A stretch of 64,000 nt of DNA from Nageia nagi (taxonomy: Eukaryota > Pinophyta): NCBI GenBank assembly GCA_050084985.1, contig JBITNC010000001.1, positions 212,040,001 through 212,104,000 on the forward strand, written 5' to 3'. Shown here one piece after another: positions 1-13,149 of the stretch; position 1 is the first letter of the stretch, and the number at the start of each line of letters is the position of its first letter. The position numbers were made by a program, and so were the translations under genes. The notes beneath the pieces are model-generated. The model was not told the DNA's origin and searched no databases. It saw only the letters and a program-made list of their open reading frames with translations.

Positions 1-737
1 TCAAAACTAAGGTCTATAATAGAGTAACATCATAATATTAAGCAACATTATTGGGGTTTGGCTCATTAGGAATAGTTCTTTTTAGAATCTCAAGATCAAG
101 TATATCATTTTATAGGGGAATATGTATGTTTAAGGAAATGCCTCTTTACAGGAAATTAAAATACCTATATGCTTATTAAAAAGGGATTATAGTTAGATAA
201 TTTTGAATTTTTTTGTATCATTTTATTTTATTTAACATATTCAAGGTTATTTTCTATGGTAGATCCTAATAAATACTTTATATTGGTTGATATTTTGTAT
301 AAGGATTGCACATAAAGAAGTGAACATTATTTTTCAACCAATAATTGCCTATAGTATGGACTTGATAAAATTATTATTAGTACCTTGATATATTCTTGAT
401 GGATTTCTTCATTCTCTTAGGATTGCATATTATCATCTTCTTTGAAATTATCCTTATCTTTTAAATGGTAGCAATCTTCTAGAGCACTATCATACTCATC
501 ATGATGATATAGTTTTCATACTCATTTGCTTTATCATCTAGATGCATTAGCATAATTATTTACTTCTCTTATCTTATTTGGCTTAATAGTAACATACTCC
601 AAAATCACATGGTAAAAAAAAGGTGTATTCATATCTATCATTCTCAAAACACAATACTAGTATTTCCAAATCCTAAAGTTTTTGGTGCAAGTAGTAAAGA
701 ATAAAGTGATGTATCAAAGGAAAATAAATATAACCAA

Positions 738-1490
738 TTATTATAACCAAATATTAATTTAGTAGGGTTATTTTATATATCTAATTTAATCAAATAATGA
801 TTAAATAATAATGAAATAGCAAAAACATGAAAGATAAAAAATCTTTACAAATTGATCTTAACCCATCAAACATGGATAAATAAAGATACAAACTTGTACT
901 TTTGATATCATGATAATTGAATGTAATATTCAACTTAAAGGGAATCAACAATGAGCCTCTTTATAAAATAGATCCACCAATTCATCCTCAACTAAACAAT
1001 ATTTCTAAGAACTCAATATCATTACCTAAATACCTTTCTATAAACCCTTACAATTTCATTTGCTATCATTAACACCTCTTTAAATCTCAAAATATTAGGC
1101 ATGAATGGTTTCAAAAGAGCACAAGAATGTATAATGTAGAGTATAAAACAATTCAAATATGATAGGTGGCAGAAAAAGACACCACTAAATAAGACTAAAA
1201 GTATGTTACCACCTATCAAGTATTTTAGATCATTTCATGATTTCTCATGCACAACCATTCCACCTTTATAGATAGTAGGTCTAGTTCCAAGGCTCCTCCT
1301 TATGCTTGTAGTGCACATGGAACAAGAATATTTGTTGGAGTTATCACCAAGCTAACCTATTATCATAAAACACAAAGATAAATGAGGATACAAAAATAAA
1401 AGAGCCTTAAATCACTTAATTCAATAAATCATTTCAAATACCTAAAATGTGTATTTAAATTAAATTATTATTCCTTTTTAGATGTTGACA
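738..1490 (-). repeat. Degenerate LTR of a dispersed family (partner at 54069-54787)
   Basis: This stretch and 54069-54787 share the same order of segments. Both have AACCAATT/CACCAATT just before the left edge, a middle block with a site reading CTATCTATAAAGGTGG (here, on the minus strand) or CTATATAGGTGG (in the partner), and a right edge reading GATGTTGACA here and ATGTTAATA in the partner. Read on the minus strand it would start TGTCAACATCTAAAAAGG, like the other LTR starts in this window. The sequence left of the edge resembles the primer-binding site TTGGTGAACC of the partner in decayed form. No coding sequence was read in the flanks. This is a by-eye alignment of diverged copies, so the edges may be off by tens of bases. 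Confidence 0.45.
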
Positions 1491-2519
1491 AAACTTGGAA
1501 GTAAACCTAGAATCCCTATCAAAGATAATTTCTTATAGAAATCCATACAATCAAATAATTTCTCTAGAAAATTTATAAGTGACTATAGGTGCATCATCTA
1601 TTATATTCCCAAGTATAAAGTATACTACTTTGGTTAGCTTGTAAACTATCATAAAGAATGCATTATATTTGAACCTTATTTTAGGCAATCTTATAATTAA
1701 ATCCATATATATTTTATACCAATTCTATGTTAAAATATCATGAAGGTATATTTTTTTTTGATAATATGCCTACATTTTTATTTTACTTCTTGATATTTTA
1801 AGTATTTTATAGTATAATCAATTATATCTCTTTTTATTTTTAGCTAATAGAATTTATTTTTCATGTTCTCCCTTATATTTTTCCCTATAGGGTATGTATA
1901 ATAGGGGGTTTAGTGTAAACCCCAAAGTGTAATATTTCAAAAATCCTCACATTTTAGAATCCTACTCTATCCTTATAGAAAAGAAGACCATCTTCCTTAC
2001 AATTTAAGTCCTAGATCTTGGATTTTATATAAAGTTATTTCAAAATTCTATTACAGTGATAATATTTAGCTTAAAATCAATGAATTTCATCTATGAGATT
2101 AATGCGACCTAAGGTTGAAGTTGCAATGTGCTTTGTATGGCTTAGAAATCCACTAATTTATTATTTCTTTCCCTTGATGTATTCAATACAAAAATTTTAC
2201 TTTGTAATAAGTTCCATCTATATCCTTTATCAAGTATTTAAATTAGGTTGAGTGAAGATATATCTAAGACCAATGATTTAATTTTATGAGAATAATGTTG
2301 AATATTAGCTTAGCCTATCATCTTCAAATATATGGTTAAACTAAAAGAGTTAATTAAGTTCTAGAATATATGCTTAAAATGTATCATAAAATTGGAGGAT
2401 TATCTATACTTAGTATAATTTACCTACAATATTAATTTTCAATCATCCTTAAGAATACACCCTTAAAATAATTTTATGACCAAACTTGTATAACTCAACT
2501 CTCTTAGGATAATCTTGAA
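1491..2519. other. AT-rich stretch with no gene recognised
   Basis: No reading frame here matches a family I recognise. It lies directly upstream of an integrase tail and may hold decayed pol sequence, but I could not read any motif. Confidence 0.3.
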
Positions 2520-3065
2520 GATCAAGTTATGGTTAGGAATGATTTGGTAAGAGAGATGGAAGATCAACTTAAAGGAATTCAATAAAAACTCAAAGAAGTT
2601 GTTGAAATATAATATATTTATGTAGATTTTAAAATAATTCTAAGGGAATTATTCATTTAATACAAAGTCTTTTTGTGGGTAAAACCTAAGAAAAGTATCA
2701 TTAAGATCTCTAAGCTAACTTATAGATATGTTGGTCCTTTTTCTATTATAGATAAAATAAATCTAGTTACCTATAGACTTGAACTTCCACTAAATTTATC
2801 TAATATCCATGAGTCCTTACACATTTCATTATTAAATAAATATGTTCATTATCCTTCACACATTTGATATATGCATACATTACATATGGAGGACCCATTG
2901 GATATGGAGGTATATCTTATTAAGGTGATAGAAGTCTATGTAACTCAGTAACCATGCTATGGATCAATATTTGATTCATTAGGGTAGATATTCTAATAAT
3001 AAATCCACATTGGAGAATATGGATACTATGAGAAAACTATTTCCTTTCTTATTTGAAAATTATAT
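2520..3065 (+). pseudogene. Ty3/gypsy integrase C-terminal remnant
   Basis: The readable frame runs through a GPFSIIDKI block, then YRLELP and LHISLLNKY, the conserved C-terminal order of gypsy and chromovirus integrases (GPF..I, YRL.LP, HVS.L.KY). After a stop the same pattern goes on with EDPLDMEVYLIKVIE, the usual ED..YE..PV.ILD segment. A frameshifted TLENMDTMRKLFPFLFE then corresponds to the ATWE....MR..YP.LF end of such proteins. The upstream stretch from about 2520 (REMEDQLKGIQ) fits the helix before this domain. In function this region helps integrase bind DNA or chromatin. Several stops and frameshifts make it a fossil. The catalytic core and LTRs of its element were not found nearby. 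Assignment to the Tekay/Del group is plausible but unproven. Confidence 0.7.
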
Positions 3066-4537
3066 TTGAAATAATTGGATATTATTTTATTACCTTAAAT
3101 AAATACAATGGATTATGTGAATCTAAGAGGTGGACTATACCATAATCCAAACTCTCCTTGGATTCCATTGTAATATTTTCATTTATCCTTTTATATGTAT
3201 GAGTTAGATACTTGTAATATTTTTAACAAATAATGCAAATTCAATGTGCATATATTTGTGATATTATGAATCTTCAAGTAAGGAACATTTTAAAATAATC
3301 ATGTTATATTATTATTATTATTATGATATATATACTATCAAGGTACTTGCTTTGATGTGCAAGAATAGTTACATGAAGGTAGGATTCTTATCAATGGATG
3401 GATATGATGAACTAGTAAGTGATTCTAAGATAAATAGTTATAAATGAACACTCCAAACAACATCTAAGGTTGGATGACCCACATTTAGTTGCATGAGGTA
3501 AGGATGGAAATTAGTGGGAGCCTCCTAGGTTATTATTTAATGTATATTTCTTGGTGTGTTGTATTCTTATCATGAAATCCTTTTATTTTTTCTAGGAATT
3601 TAGTAAGTAATTTAAGTATAAATATACCCCTAACAATCAATGTTATAGGGTAGGATGACATTTAAGAAAATTAGTAACTAAGCAAATTAAGGCATGTACT
3701 TATTAAATATCAAATACTATGTAATATGTTTAACTTATGAGTATTTAATACTTGTGTAAAATATCTATATTATTAGCTAATAATATTTATGATATAAAAT
3801 CTAGAAGTAATTATTAAGTATTAATTTATTAGTGTGATAATTTAAAATACCTAAGTACTTACTTTGATCATTACTTATAAATAATTATATATTATTTAGT
3901 TTGATGTAATAAATAAACATTTAGAGATAGCTAATAGATAATTATAAAACTTAAGTGGAACTTTTAGTGAGAGTGAACTAAAAATAATAATATCTATAAT
4001 TAATAATCAACTTATTAATGAAATATTTTCCCATGCATAAGTAGGCTCTAGTTATCTGAGTGAGAATGGAGTGATTTATAAACTTTAACAAATAATTATC
4101 CTAACCTTGGAATAATCACCCCTAGCATAGAGATTACTTTGAGTTGGAAGAGAATGTAATTTATATAATTAAATAAAAATCTAATTTCTACACAAAATCT
4201 ATAAATAAGACTTGGATTAGTTTTTTATATCATTAGAGAAGAGTAAGGAACCATTGTTGAATTTAAGCTAGAGAATTAGTCTTCACCAATTGTAGGATAA
4301 GAACAAGGTTGGATCTTTCTAATTTGATGTATGAATTTTCTTTGTATTCTATTTTGTATAATAAAATATGAAGAAGTAGAAAAATAATTAATTTTATATT
4401 TTAGAAATACTTTATATTCTACTAGAAATCCCTTAGGAATGCTTGTAGGATTTTTAAATTTATCCATTGATTTTCTTATTAGCCATGGATAAAATGATTT
4501 TTTTAATTTTTTTATAATTATTTTCTTAGTTACCTTA
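3066..4537. other. AT-rich spacer, nothing recognised
   Basis: Dominated by TAATA/TTAAT-rich sequence. A 90-codon minus-strand open frame at 4276-4548 has a Lys/Ile/Phe-rich product with no recognisable domain and crosses the apparent edge of the next element, so I do not call it a gene. The bases CCTTA at 4533-4537 are a possible target-site duplication of that element. Confidence 0.3.
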
Positions 4538-5510
4538 TGAAGTACCATTGGTTGTATCTATATTTAAATTCATGAAATAATGTTATATCTATGTGTACTA
4601 CCCAAAAAGCAACCCTATTCACAAATAAGAAAATAAATATTAAGATAAATATATTCTTTATTACTCTTGGATACACATCAAATTTATAGTTATGAATCTT
4701 TGGATTTGGTATGTATTTTTGTAAGATCTTTTACAAAATGGTTTTTGGATCCCTATGGTTATTTATAGAGTCATCAATGTTCTAGTGTAATTTTTTGATG
4801 ATTAGTATTGATTATTAGTATCCAAACCCCAGTCACTAGCATTTATGTGTTTGTATTTGCAAGCTTTCAATTCTATCTCCTAAAACCTACAAATAATCTT
4901 TCCTTTAATCTTGTCCATTTGAATGTCATAAATAGTTATGTTATTCAACACCTATGGACCTTGCACATATGAGAATAAAAAATACATCAAATATACCTAT
5001 TCATTTTAGAAAAGAAAACATGATATTCAAAGCAAAATAAACATGTAAAAGTATTAAAATTAAATTACTTAACTTACTAAGTTCTTGGATAGATTTCAGT
5101 AAAGTATATTTACTTTGAAATTTGATTTTTTTCTTCAATGTTAAAATTTTTATTTATAAAGTGAGGACACGAAAAAAGTTTCTATTTTGAAGATAAAAAT
5201 TAGGATAAAAAAGCTTATCCAACTTGATCATGGTGATGATCCAAAGATTCTATGTGTAGGATGGATGATGAATCATCCATGATCCATAACTTTTTATCCA
5301 ATTTTCTTCATAAATTTGCCATTTTTATTTTATTTTGCTAATCACATAGTCATCGAGGTCTAGGTATCAAACATCAGTATCTAGCTTGAATCGATGATAT
5401 TTGTAGTCAAATGTTGGTGTTTAACATTTTATCATCAACTTTATAATAATATTTTAACTTTTTATCCTTCTTTTGACTATCAAAAGAAGGTTCATTTCTA
5501 GATATCTATA
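4538..5510 (-). repeat. 3' LTR of the 4.5-9.7 kb element
   Basis: The part from about 5083 to 5510 aligns with 9283-9694, sharing the TTTGACTATCAAAAGAAGG block, the TCATGGTGATGATC block and the ATGTTGGTGTTT block. The minus strand has CTCTATAAATAACC at 4757-4770, a good TATA box placed as expected between U3 and R. The right edge GATATCTATA is a decayed GGTGTCTACA. The left edge is inferred only from a TG start and the CCTTA repeat. Confidence 0.55.
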
Positions 5511-5579
5511 TTTTTCCCCTTTTTGAATTATCCATTAATTATAAGCGGAGTATAATTTAAAAAGTTACCTTTCTAAAGG

Positions 5580-6960
5580 TGTGTGCTTTCAAGTTTCTTA
5601 ACTTGCATTTTTAACTCTAGTTGATATATTTTGGATTGACCTAATTCTCTAAAATAAGGAAAACTAATTTATTAAATCATGATTAAGTCAATTTTTAATC
5701 TTTTTCATTTGAAGCATTTTGAAAATAGTATTATTATATTACCAAAGCAAAACTTGTGTGTATCACTATACCAAATGCTTGTTATGTGGCAGGTATGTGA
5801 AAATGCTCTAGCTCATCTCCTGCCTAAGTTAGTATGTGATAGGGAAGTTTAATTATGAATACAATTAATTTGATTATTCTAATATTTATTCTAAAAGTAG
5901 GGTTACATGATGATATTATGCAAAAGTTCATATAATGTATTTAATCATGTTAAATCTTTCAAATTTTGGATTACTCATCAATTTTAGTTTTTTTTCAAAA
6001 CATGTGATATTAGTTCAAGTGAAAGTAATAGGCTTGCTCATTTTATTTTTGATATATTTTAATTAATTTTTTAATTTAATTATTATTTTTTATTTGGCAA
6101 TTGAAGATTCATGATGGATGTAAAATGGTAATTATCCCATCAAGGACTCATGAAGGCATATTTTCTTAGTATTATCTCATTAAGGAATCATGATGATACT
6201 CCAAAAGAGGATTTTAAATATTTTTTTATGTATATATTTTTGTTATACATATATTTTTATATTTTCCTTTCTTAAAATCTTAATATAATACTTAGAAGGA
6301 GGGCTTAAAGTTCTTGTATTTTATTTTGAAAGAGGTGTTTATTCAAGTTTTATGGGTTCAACTCTTAAATTGATGTTTAAAATTGACCTAATCTCTTGAA
6401 TAAATCAAATTTAAGTGGTTTAATCATGATCAAATCATGTTCTAATTATTTTTCACTTTGATGTATTTTTAAAATCATTATGGTGTATACCAAAATGTTA
6501 CTTATGTCTATCTCCATACCATATGTTGTTTATGATAATTATGTTATCAAACTCTAGTTCATCTCCACATGTTGAAGCTAGTACGTGATAGTAAGCTTGT
6601 TTTATGTATACAATTAGTTTGATTTTTTACTAATATTTTCCTATCAACAAGGGTACATGATGATATTGTATAAAAGGTCATATCATGTTTGATTTTCTAA
6701 AATTTGAATTATTTGTGAGATTCAATTTCTTTTAGACATGTAATTTTGGTTAACTCAATAAGTAAGAGGCTTACTTTTTTTTTGACATATTTTGTTACCT
6801 CATCATGGGATTCATGATGAGATTACTAAAGAGGGATTTAAATATTTTATGTATATACACTTATGTATTCATACATTTTTGTATTAGCTTATCTAGGACT
6901 CATAATGAGATAGTAGGAGGGCTTAAAGATTTTTTGTATTTTGTATTTTTATTTTTTTGA
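5580..6960. repeat. Two-copy diverged tandem repeat, unit about 730 bp
   Basis: 5580-6310 and 6320-6960 carry the same landmarks in the same order: a GACCTAAT..CTC block, AATCATGAT, a TATACCAAA block, CTAGCTCATCTCC against CTAGTTCATCTCC, GGTTACATGATGATATT against GGTACATGATGATATT, a TTCATGATG block, and a final GAGGGCTTAAAG followed by TTGTATTTTATTTT. No coding frame is kept. It sits between the polypurine tract and the PMD gene, the zone where Tat-lineage elements often hold tandem repeats. Confidence 0.6.
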
Positions 6961-7362
6961 AAATGTTTATTTTTCAAGAGATCATTAATATTTTAGTATA
7001 GTCACCAAAGAATGAGGTTGAAAGTTAAATAAAAAGAAAAGTTGAGTTATCATTTATTCTCATTTATCTCTTACTATTTTTTAGAATTTTTGTTAGCTTG
7101 CCATAATTTTTCTATTATTGACCACCTATTTTTGCTTTTAGATACTTTTCAACTATTTAATTTTTTATATTAGCTTATTTTTTTAATTTTTTGAATTTTT
7201 TGAAACCTTTTTCCCATACCTACAAGTAAAATTAAAATGGTTTTAGGGTAATTAGCATCTAGCCGATGGACACTAGCAACTTAGCAACCTAGTTGCCAAT
7301 CATTAGCATTTAGCCCTTAAGTAAAATTTGTTTTAACTTATATTAGTTTATTATTATTATAG

Positions 7363-9263
7363 GTTTGGTATATTTTCAATCCTATGGGTTTTTACCCTAT
7401 GATTATTTAAGAGGAACATCTATTCCTTACCATTGGGGATCACATATTTCTTTGGAGTGTGGGTTTGGAGTTGGACCTATATGGGTTGCATTCATTGGGA
7501 GCACCCTCTTATGAAAGATTTGTTAGAGAGGTAGGAATCTACCATTTCTACTTGCTATCTCCCAATAGGGTATATTAATACTATAGTGGAGGATATTTAT
7601 CATATTTACTTCTTTACTATTTATTCCCAAGGGATTTAGTACATTCTTGATAGGGATGATGTTCAAGTGACTATCTCCTATCTATACATGGTGATAGGGT
7701 GGATACAATCATATATGATATCTTCTTAGGTGGGATCAAGTATAAATATATATAGTATTGGTATAATGATCAACATAGGAGCATAAAGTTTTCATTCTTT
7801 ATGGGGTTGATTCAGTGCTATGCTTTTCTTGATATGGGTAGTGGTTGATTCCCATGGTTATTACTTATTATTATGGATATGATGCAGCATAGTACTATTT
7901 TTTCTTGGGCTCCTATTTTATTAGCACAATGTTATAGGGAGTTATTATTTTACTCATAATATCATAGGACATCATTATCAATTATGATCACACTTTAGAC
8001 ATGGGATTATGAGCATATTGCTATTACACATCCTCATAGACTTCCTAATCTTGGTTTTTCGAATAATGTTGAGTATATAGTGGGAATATTAATATGGATG
8101 GAGGAATTTTATATTCATCCTACTAATGGTATCCATAAAGTTATTCATTTATATTATGATATGCTTAATCATCTCATACCTAATCATATCAAGTTTTGAC
8201 CATATTGCTTATATCTAGTGTGGAATGAGCTAGAGATTAAGCTAGCTGAGACTAGACAAGCTAGGGTTCTCAATATTGAATGGAAAAATATTTTAGAGTA
8301 ATTTGAATTTGAGTGCATTAGTCACTAATTCATACTTGTATAGGATGTTCCTCTATAGCCTAGGAGGTATCAGAGAGAGGGAACCCTTCCCATGGAAGAT
8401 CTTGGGCCTTTAGTTTATACAAAGCCTAATCATATAGGTGATAAGGATATAGTGAGGAGATCAATGTAGATGATATTGGTGTTATAGAGGTTTTATTTTA
8501 CTCATGTAAAATTGATCTCAAGGAGGATAAGGAGGGTGACCAAGATCAATAATTATAGTAATGGGTAGAGGACCCATGTGTAGGGCTTGGCATTGAAGAG
8601 GAGCATAATGTTGAGATGAGTCCTCCTAAGAATGTTTTGATGATGGATATGAAGGATGAAGAGGAGGTAAATTTAGGTGAGGGAGCTTAAGATGAGGAGG
8701 GCATAGTATCATAAGTTTATAATTATTATCCTTGGTGAGATAGATTGATGAGCTCAATTTTTTACTTGGGTAATCATGATCTTTACTTGATCATTCACAC
8801 TAGGAAAATAAGTCTTTATAAGCTTAGCTATATTAGTATAGGTATAAATATGAGGATAGACTAAGATATAGGGCTGACCATGATCGATATAGGTATATGA
8901 GAGAGACATGGCCTATGGTTCAGTCCCTATGATAGTAGGGCAACATAGAGGGGATTATAGTAGGTGTAGAGAGACATTCATCTACTTATTTTAGACATAT
9001 GTAGGTAGAGGGATTATTACTATGGAGTGTATGATACTTAGTTAGTGGTTGTTACAACATATGCACCTAGTTTAGAGTATCCTATTCCTCCTCCTAATTA
9101 TATTTCTTTAGATATTCATATGCTTTCTTTTTTGATAGTTAGTAAGATAAAGGGTGGCATCAGTGCATGGAAAGGTAGAGGTAGGGATATAATTGATCCT
9201 AACAAGAGTGTTACTTGTACTTCTCACCATAGGCCTACAATTTCTATAACTTTGCACCTTTGA
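7363..9263 (+). pseudogene. Antisense plant mobile domain (PMD) gene, decayed copy
   Basis: The frame opens after TTATTATTATAG (acceptor-like AG at 7361-7362) with VWYIFNPMGFYP, matching VRNIFEPRGKYP of the better copy at 29873. Both then share IIMDMMQH, APILLAQCYRELLFYS, WDYEHIAITHP, FYIHPTNGIH, YYDMLNHLIP and PYCLYLV in order. This is the aminotransferase-like plant mobile domain (PF10536 type), found in host MAIN/PP7-long-form proteins and as an extra gene in some Tat retrotransposons. An acidic region follows (about 8450-8700) and a weakly coding tail ends near 9263. Many stops and frameshifts occur. It lies antisense to its element. The first exon was not found. The host or element role of these proteins is not settled. 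Confidence 0.7.
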
Positions 9264-9282
9264 TCAATTTTGGATACTATTC

Positions 9283-9694
9283 CTAGATAGATTTTAGTAG
9301 AGTAACTTTACTTTGAAGTTGGATCTTTTTATTCAATGTTGAAGGTTTTATTTATATGAGTGAGAAAACTTAAAAAGTTTCCATTTTGGAGACAAAAATC
9401 AAGATAAAAAACCTTATATAGCTTTTTCATGATGATGATCTGAATCTTGGATGAGTCATCCATGATCCATGGCTTTTTATTGAAGTCACTTTAGAAACTT
9501 TTAATTTTTATTTTGATTGTTCCAATCATAGAGTCATCATTGTATGGATATCGGATGTCAACATCTTATTTGAATCATTGATATTTGGAGTCATATGTTG
9601 GTGTTTGGAATTTTATCATAAAATTTATACTAATATTTTAATTTTTCTTCCTTATTTTAACTATCAAAAGAAGGATCATTTTTGGGTGTATACA
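9283..9694 (-). repeat. Truncated 5' LTR of the 4.5-9.7 kb element
   Basis: This is about 410 bp aligning with 5083-5510. The outer end, GGGTGTATACA, keeps a proper CA terminus (TG on the minus strand), while the inner 545 bp of the LTR are missing, so the PMD tail abuts the U3 part directly. That fits a deletion running from inside the LTR into the element body. Confidence 0.6.
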
Positions 9695-10139
9695 CCTTAT
9701 GCCTTTAATGTGTCTCTAAACCACCTTGAATATTATGCTTAAATTCTAGTTTGATTTTATTTTTTATGCAAGGATTTTTGTTATTTTTATATTACTAATA
9801 GGGTTTATTTTATTTAAAAATAAAATATTATATATTACCTAAAAAGGCCTTATACACCATATAGTATTTAAAAACCTTTTTTCATAGTATATATGCCACT
9901 TGGGTACCTTAGGACCCAACATTATTAGGGAGTTCCCCATTCCATGTGGGCCCTCCCAAGAAACCTTAGTCTCAAGTTAGGATCTAAATCTTGCATGGGC
10001 TATGGGATCCCTATGGGAGGTTATGTAGGATTTCAAATCCTAATGCACCCCCTTGAGATTCTCACACCCTATGGTGGTAAGGCAAAGTGTGTAGGTTCTT
10101 TATTGATCTCATGCTTCTCTTTGACCCCTTATTGACCCT
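9695..10139. other. Spacer, nothing recognised
   Basis: It starts with the possible target-site duplication CCTTA. 9920-10130 is locally richer in G and C (GTGGGCCCTCCC and a run of Gly/Pro codons) than its surroundings. A 63-codon open frame there has no family resemblance. Confidence 0.3.
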
Positions 10140-10147
10140 TATAATGT

Positions 10148-10740
10148 TCTATTCTTGGTTTTATCTAATATATCACTTAATACCACATTCATTTAAAAAT
10201 TAGGGCATCAAAGTAAATTCTTAATAACCATCCAAATATGTGCTGGAAATTGGAATATAAAAATAGTTACCAAATCTGATATAAAGCTCATATACCATAT
10301 GACTATGACTAAAACTAGGGAACAAGGATCCAAGAGGATCCACCTTCTTCACAAGTTGAGATAAAAAGTCTACCATGTTTGTAAACTATTATGCTAGATC
10401 AACCTCTTTTGCTTTATTCATTTCTTATTCACTTTCACTCTCAATCTCCAAGGAATATTTATTCCTTCTTTTGTAGTATTGATGCTTTAGGATGTAGGAA
10501 GTCCTCATAGGCTAGTAGAACTTTAAGATTTGATACCACTATATAATATACCCTTTTCAAGTTTATCCAATTTTTTACTTAATTCTACATACATTCACAA
10601 ATTAGGGTGCATCAAATTAAATACTTAATAACCATCTAAATATGTACTCAAAACTAGGATGTAGTGGTGGTAGAAAAATGTAACATAAAGCTCATATATC
10701 ATGCATAAATATAACCAAAATTATGACATACATTAGATCT
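10148..10740 (-). repeat. Direct repeat pair with a primer-binding-site-like motif
   Basis: 10160-10320 and 10550-10730 share TTTATC-AA, TTACTTAAT, AAATTAGGG, TACTTAATAACCATC, AAATATGTAC and ATAAAGCTCATATA in order. Between them, at about 10536-10547, the minus strand reads TGGTATCAAATC, close to the initiator-Met primer-binding site (TGGTATCAGAGC) of many plant LTR elements. Together this suggests the decayed 5' part of a minus-oriented element whose LTR lies to the right. The LTR ends were not resolved. Confidence 0.4.
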
Positions 10741-13140
10741 ATAAAGTAATAGAAATATAGCTCTAAAATAATCTAATATACATGCATTCCCATACATAAT
10801 TAAAATAGTAGCATAGTAGAAATATATAGGAACATTCATTCATACTTGAGATGTAATATGAGAGCCAATATCATGAATAATCAATCCAAAGTAAGTATAG
10901 GGATGTAACAAGCCTATAACAAGTTATAGTACAAATCCCAAGACTACAAAATGCTCAATCTAGAATCCTCAAGGCTAGCATAAGTCCAAAGAAGGCTTCC
11001 AAGCATGGTACAAGTATCAAGATGACTCCTAATAGTTGGATAAAGCTCTTAAATAGAAATAATGATGGGCATAAGCTCTCTAAGAGATGTAGAAGTGTAG
11101 ATGAGCCACTTCCAGTCTAAGGAGAATACCTAAGCCATAGAAGGTATAGAAGGGAAGCATCCCTAAGCTCCAAATAATCCAAGATCAAATTAACATGATG
11201 ATATCTTCAAGTAACCAAATGTCTTCCCTTTATAGCATTTTCAACTAGATAATATGTCCCTAAAAGGTAATCAACTAGGGAAGGGAGAATAATAAAATAT
11301 TAAATAGTCCAAAAGCTCCCTAGCATTGCAAAATTGTATGTGGTGGATAATTCACCTTAATGGCCCCTTTTTAATAGCTAAAATAAATATAATATTCCCT
11401 TTTCAAGTGCTTACCTTTAAGAAAAAATATAGATATGATAAATGCATAATTTTGAAAAATAAAGAACTCATAATCTAAGTTCTAAAAATCACAATTAATA
11501 GGCATGAGGGATGGAATCTATATGGATCATTTTGGGGATATTATAAGTCATCCTCCATAAATTACTTTCCCTCAAGCAATTACAAATGTATTACTAAGTG
11601 ATACTTTTGTTCATACTTTATCTTCTAGTGTGCCAAGAGATGCTTGACTCCATTATTTTCCTTCAAATATGCTAACAAAATATTTGAGTAGTCTTTGAAG
11701 TAGTCCCTTGGTAATATCCAAAAGATGCAATCATGGATTTGCTTTCTCCAAGATGTATAAGAAATAAATATTATTGATGAGGCATGCCTATTCAACCTCC
11801 ACCCTTATGTCATGCTCTAAAATTGATCCCAAAGTTTCCTTACCCCAAGAATATTATAAAACACAGCTGATAGGATGCTAAGAAGATTGATTTTAGGTAC
11901 CATAGTGTTGTCCCAATTATTGCCTTCATAGGATCTAATTATCACATCTCTTGAGCCAAGGGTGTTAAATTTATTAGGGTTGTTCCTCACCAAAATGATG
12001 TGTAAATTAGTCAATAGTGGGTTAATTTTTAATTCCATAAACTTTATCTTTCTAAATGCATCAATCTTCAAATCAATATCCAAAATAAAAGTGTACTTTT
12101 TGTATCAAAGTCATATAAATCATTGAAAATTTGTACCTTATTTGAAAACATCAAGATTCATACATGTTGTATGAAATATCATAATATTAGTTATTTCTTA
12201 TTTCTATCCTCTTTTTGGATAAAGTGGCATGTTGTGAAATTATGTGTTCAACTTCCCCAAACTCATGAGTGCATCTACCATAAATTTTTCCTTTGTTTTG
12301 GCAATAATAAATGAATATATGCTAAAAAATATATAGTTATTATAAATATGAAGAGGACTATTTTCCCTTCTTAAAATGATCATAGCTTGTTTTCAAAAAC
12401 TCAATCTTATATCATCATTAATTATGTCCTTTATTGATATATATGATACCCTTTTAATGGTGAAAAAATCCTTAGGACTATTATAAAAATTAGAGTTAGT
12501 ATCTTGGCTATCCTTTGCTATTGGGGATGAATTTTGGGACCTTATTGCCTTATAATCATTACTATAATTCCAAGTTTACAACTATCACTATTTGTTATTG
12601 TTTTGAGTAATATTTTGGTAATATATTCTAACTTCATGTATCTAAAATTTAGTATGTATCCAAGAGATGAAATTATATTCATCAAACTATCATAAAACCC
12701 AATTAAATTGTCCTTCCATGTGGTGTGAGATGTTGGACTTTTTTTTTGTACTAAGGGCTACCCATAAAATCTATTAAAACTAAGATTACTATTTTCTAAG
12801 CCAATTGTGTTCCTTTCCAATAGAGTTTAGATGTTAAGACTATTTTTTTATATCAAATTTTTCCTTCTAATGATTTCATAAGTGATGTTATTTTTCCCAT
12901 TATCATAAATTAGATTCTTTGTTTGTTGGCTACCAAATGTAAGTGATAGCTATACCCTTTCCCTTTCTTAACCAAGGTTTCCCTTCCTCTAAACTAAGTT
13001 TACCATTGTTATATTTTCTTGGAAATATTTCATGTTTGATGGGAATGATTTCTCTTGGGAGATTATCATAGATTTTTTCCAAGCTATTCAAGGATATCAA
13101 TGGATGTGTATGTAGGATTTATACCTTTTTATGTAACCTT
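10741..13140. other. Degraded sequence with no assignable gene
   Basis: It holds scattered short open frames, including 88 codons on the minus strand at 11817-12083 with no recognisable motif. The neighbourhood is minus-strand gypsy pol (13.1-14.5 kb), so part of this may be decayed downstream pol, but no RT or integrase motif could be read. Confidence 0.25.
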
Positions 13141-13149
13141 TAATCCTTG

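Larger units (their letters stand above)
4538..9694 (-). mobile_element. Reduced Tat-like LTR element with antisense PMD gene, gag-pol absent
   Basis: Two similar LTR segments in the same orientation (4538-5510 and 9283-9694) enclose about 3.8 kb. On the minus strand the right LTR starts TGTATACACCCAAAAATG, close to the start of the E3 LTR. Just inside the left LTR (from 5511) the minus strand reads a polypurine tract, AAAAAGGGGAAAAA. The interior holds a diverged tandem duplication and a plus-strand PMD gene, the same arrangement as at the 3' end of E3, but no gag, protease, RT or integrase. CCTTA precedes 4538 and follows 9694, a possible 5-bp target-site duplication. The right LTR lacks the part matching 4538-5082. 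This fits a Tat-like element that lost its coding core by internal deletion. Confidence 0.6.

Noticed and set aside
4276-4548. 90-codon minus-strand open frame
   Set aside because: No domain, biased Lys/Ile composition as expected from AT-rich DNA, and it runs across a probable element edge.
11817-12083. 88-codon minus-strand open frame
   Set aside because: No recognisable motif; the length is not unusual for this base composition.
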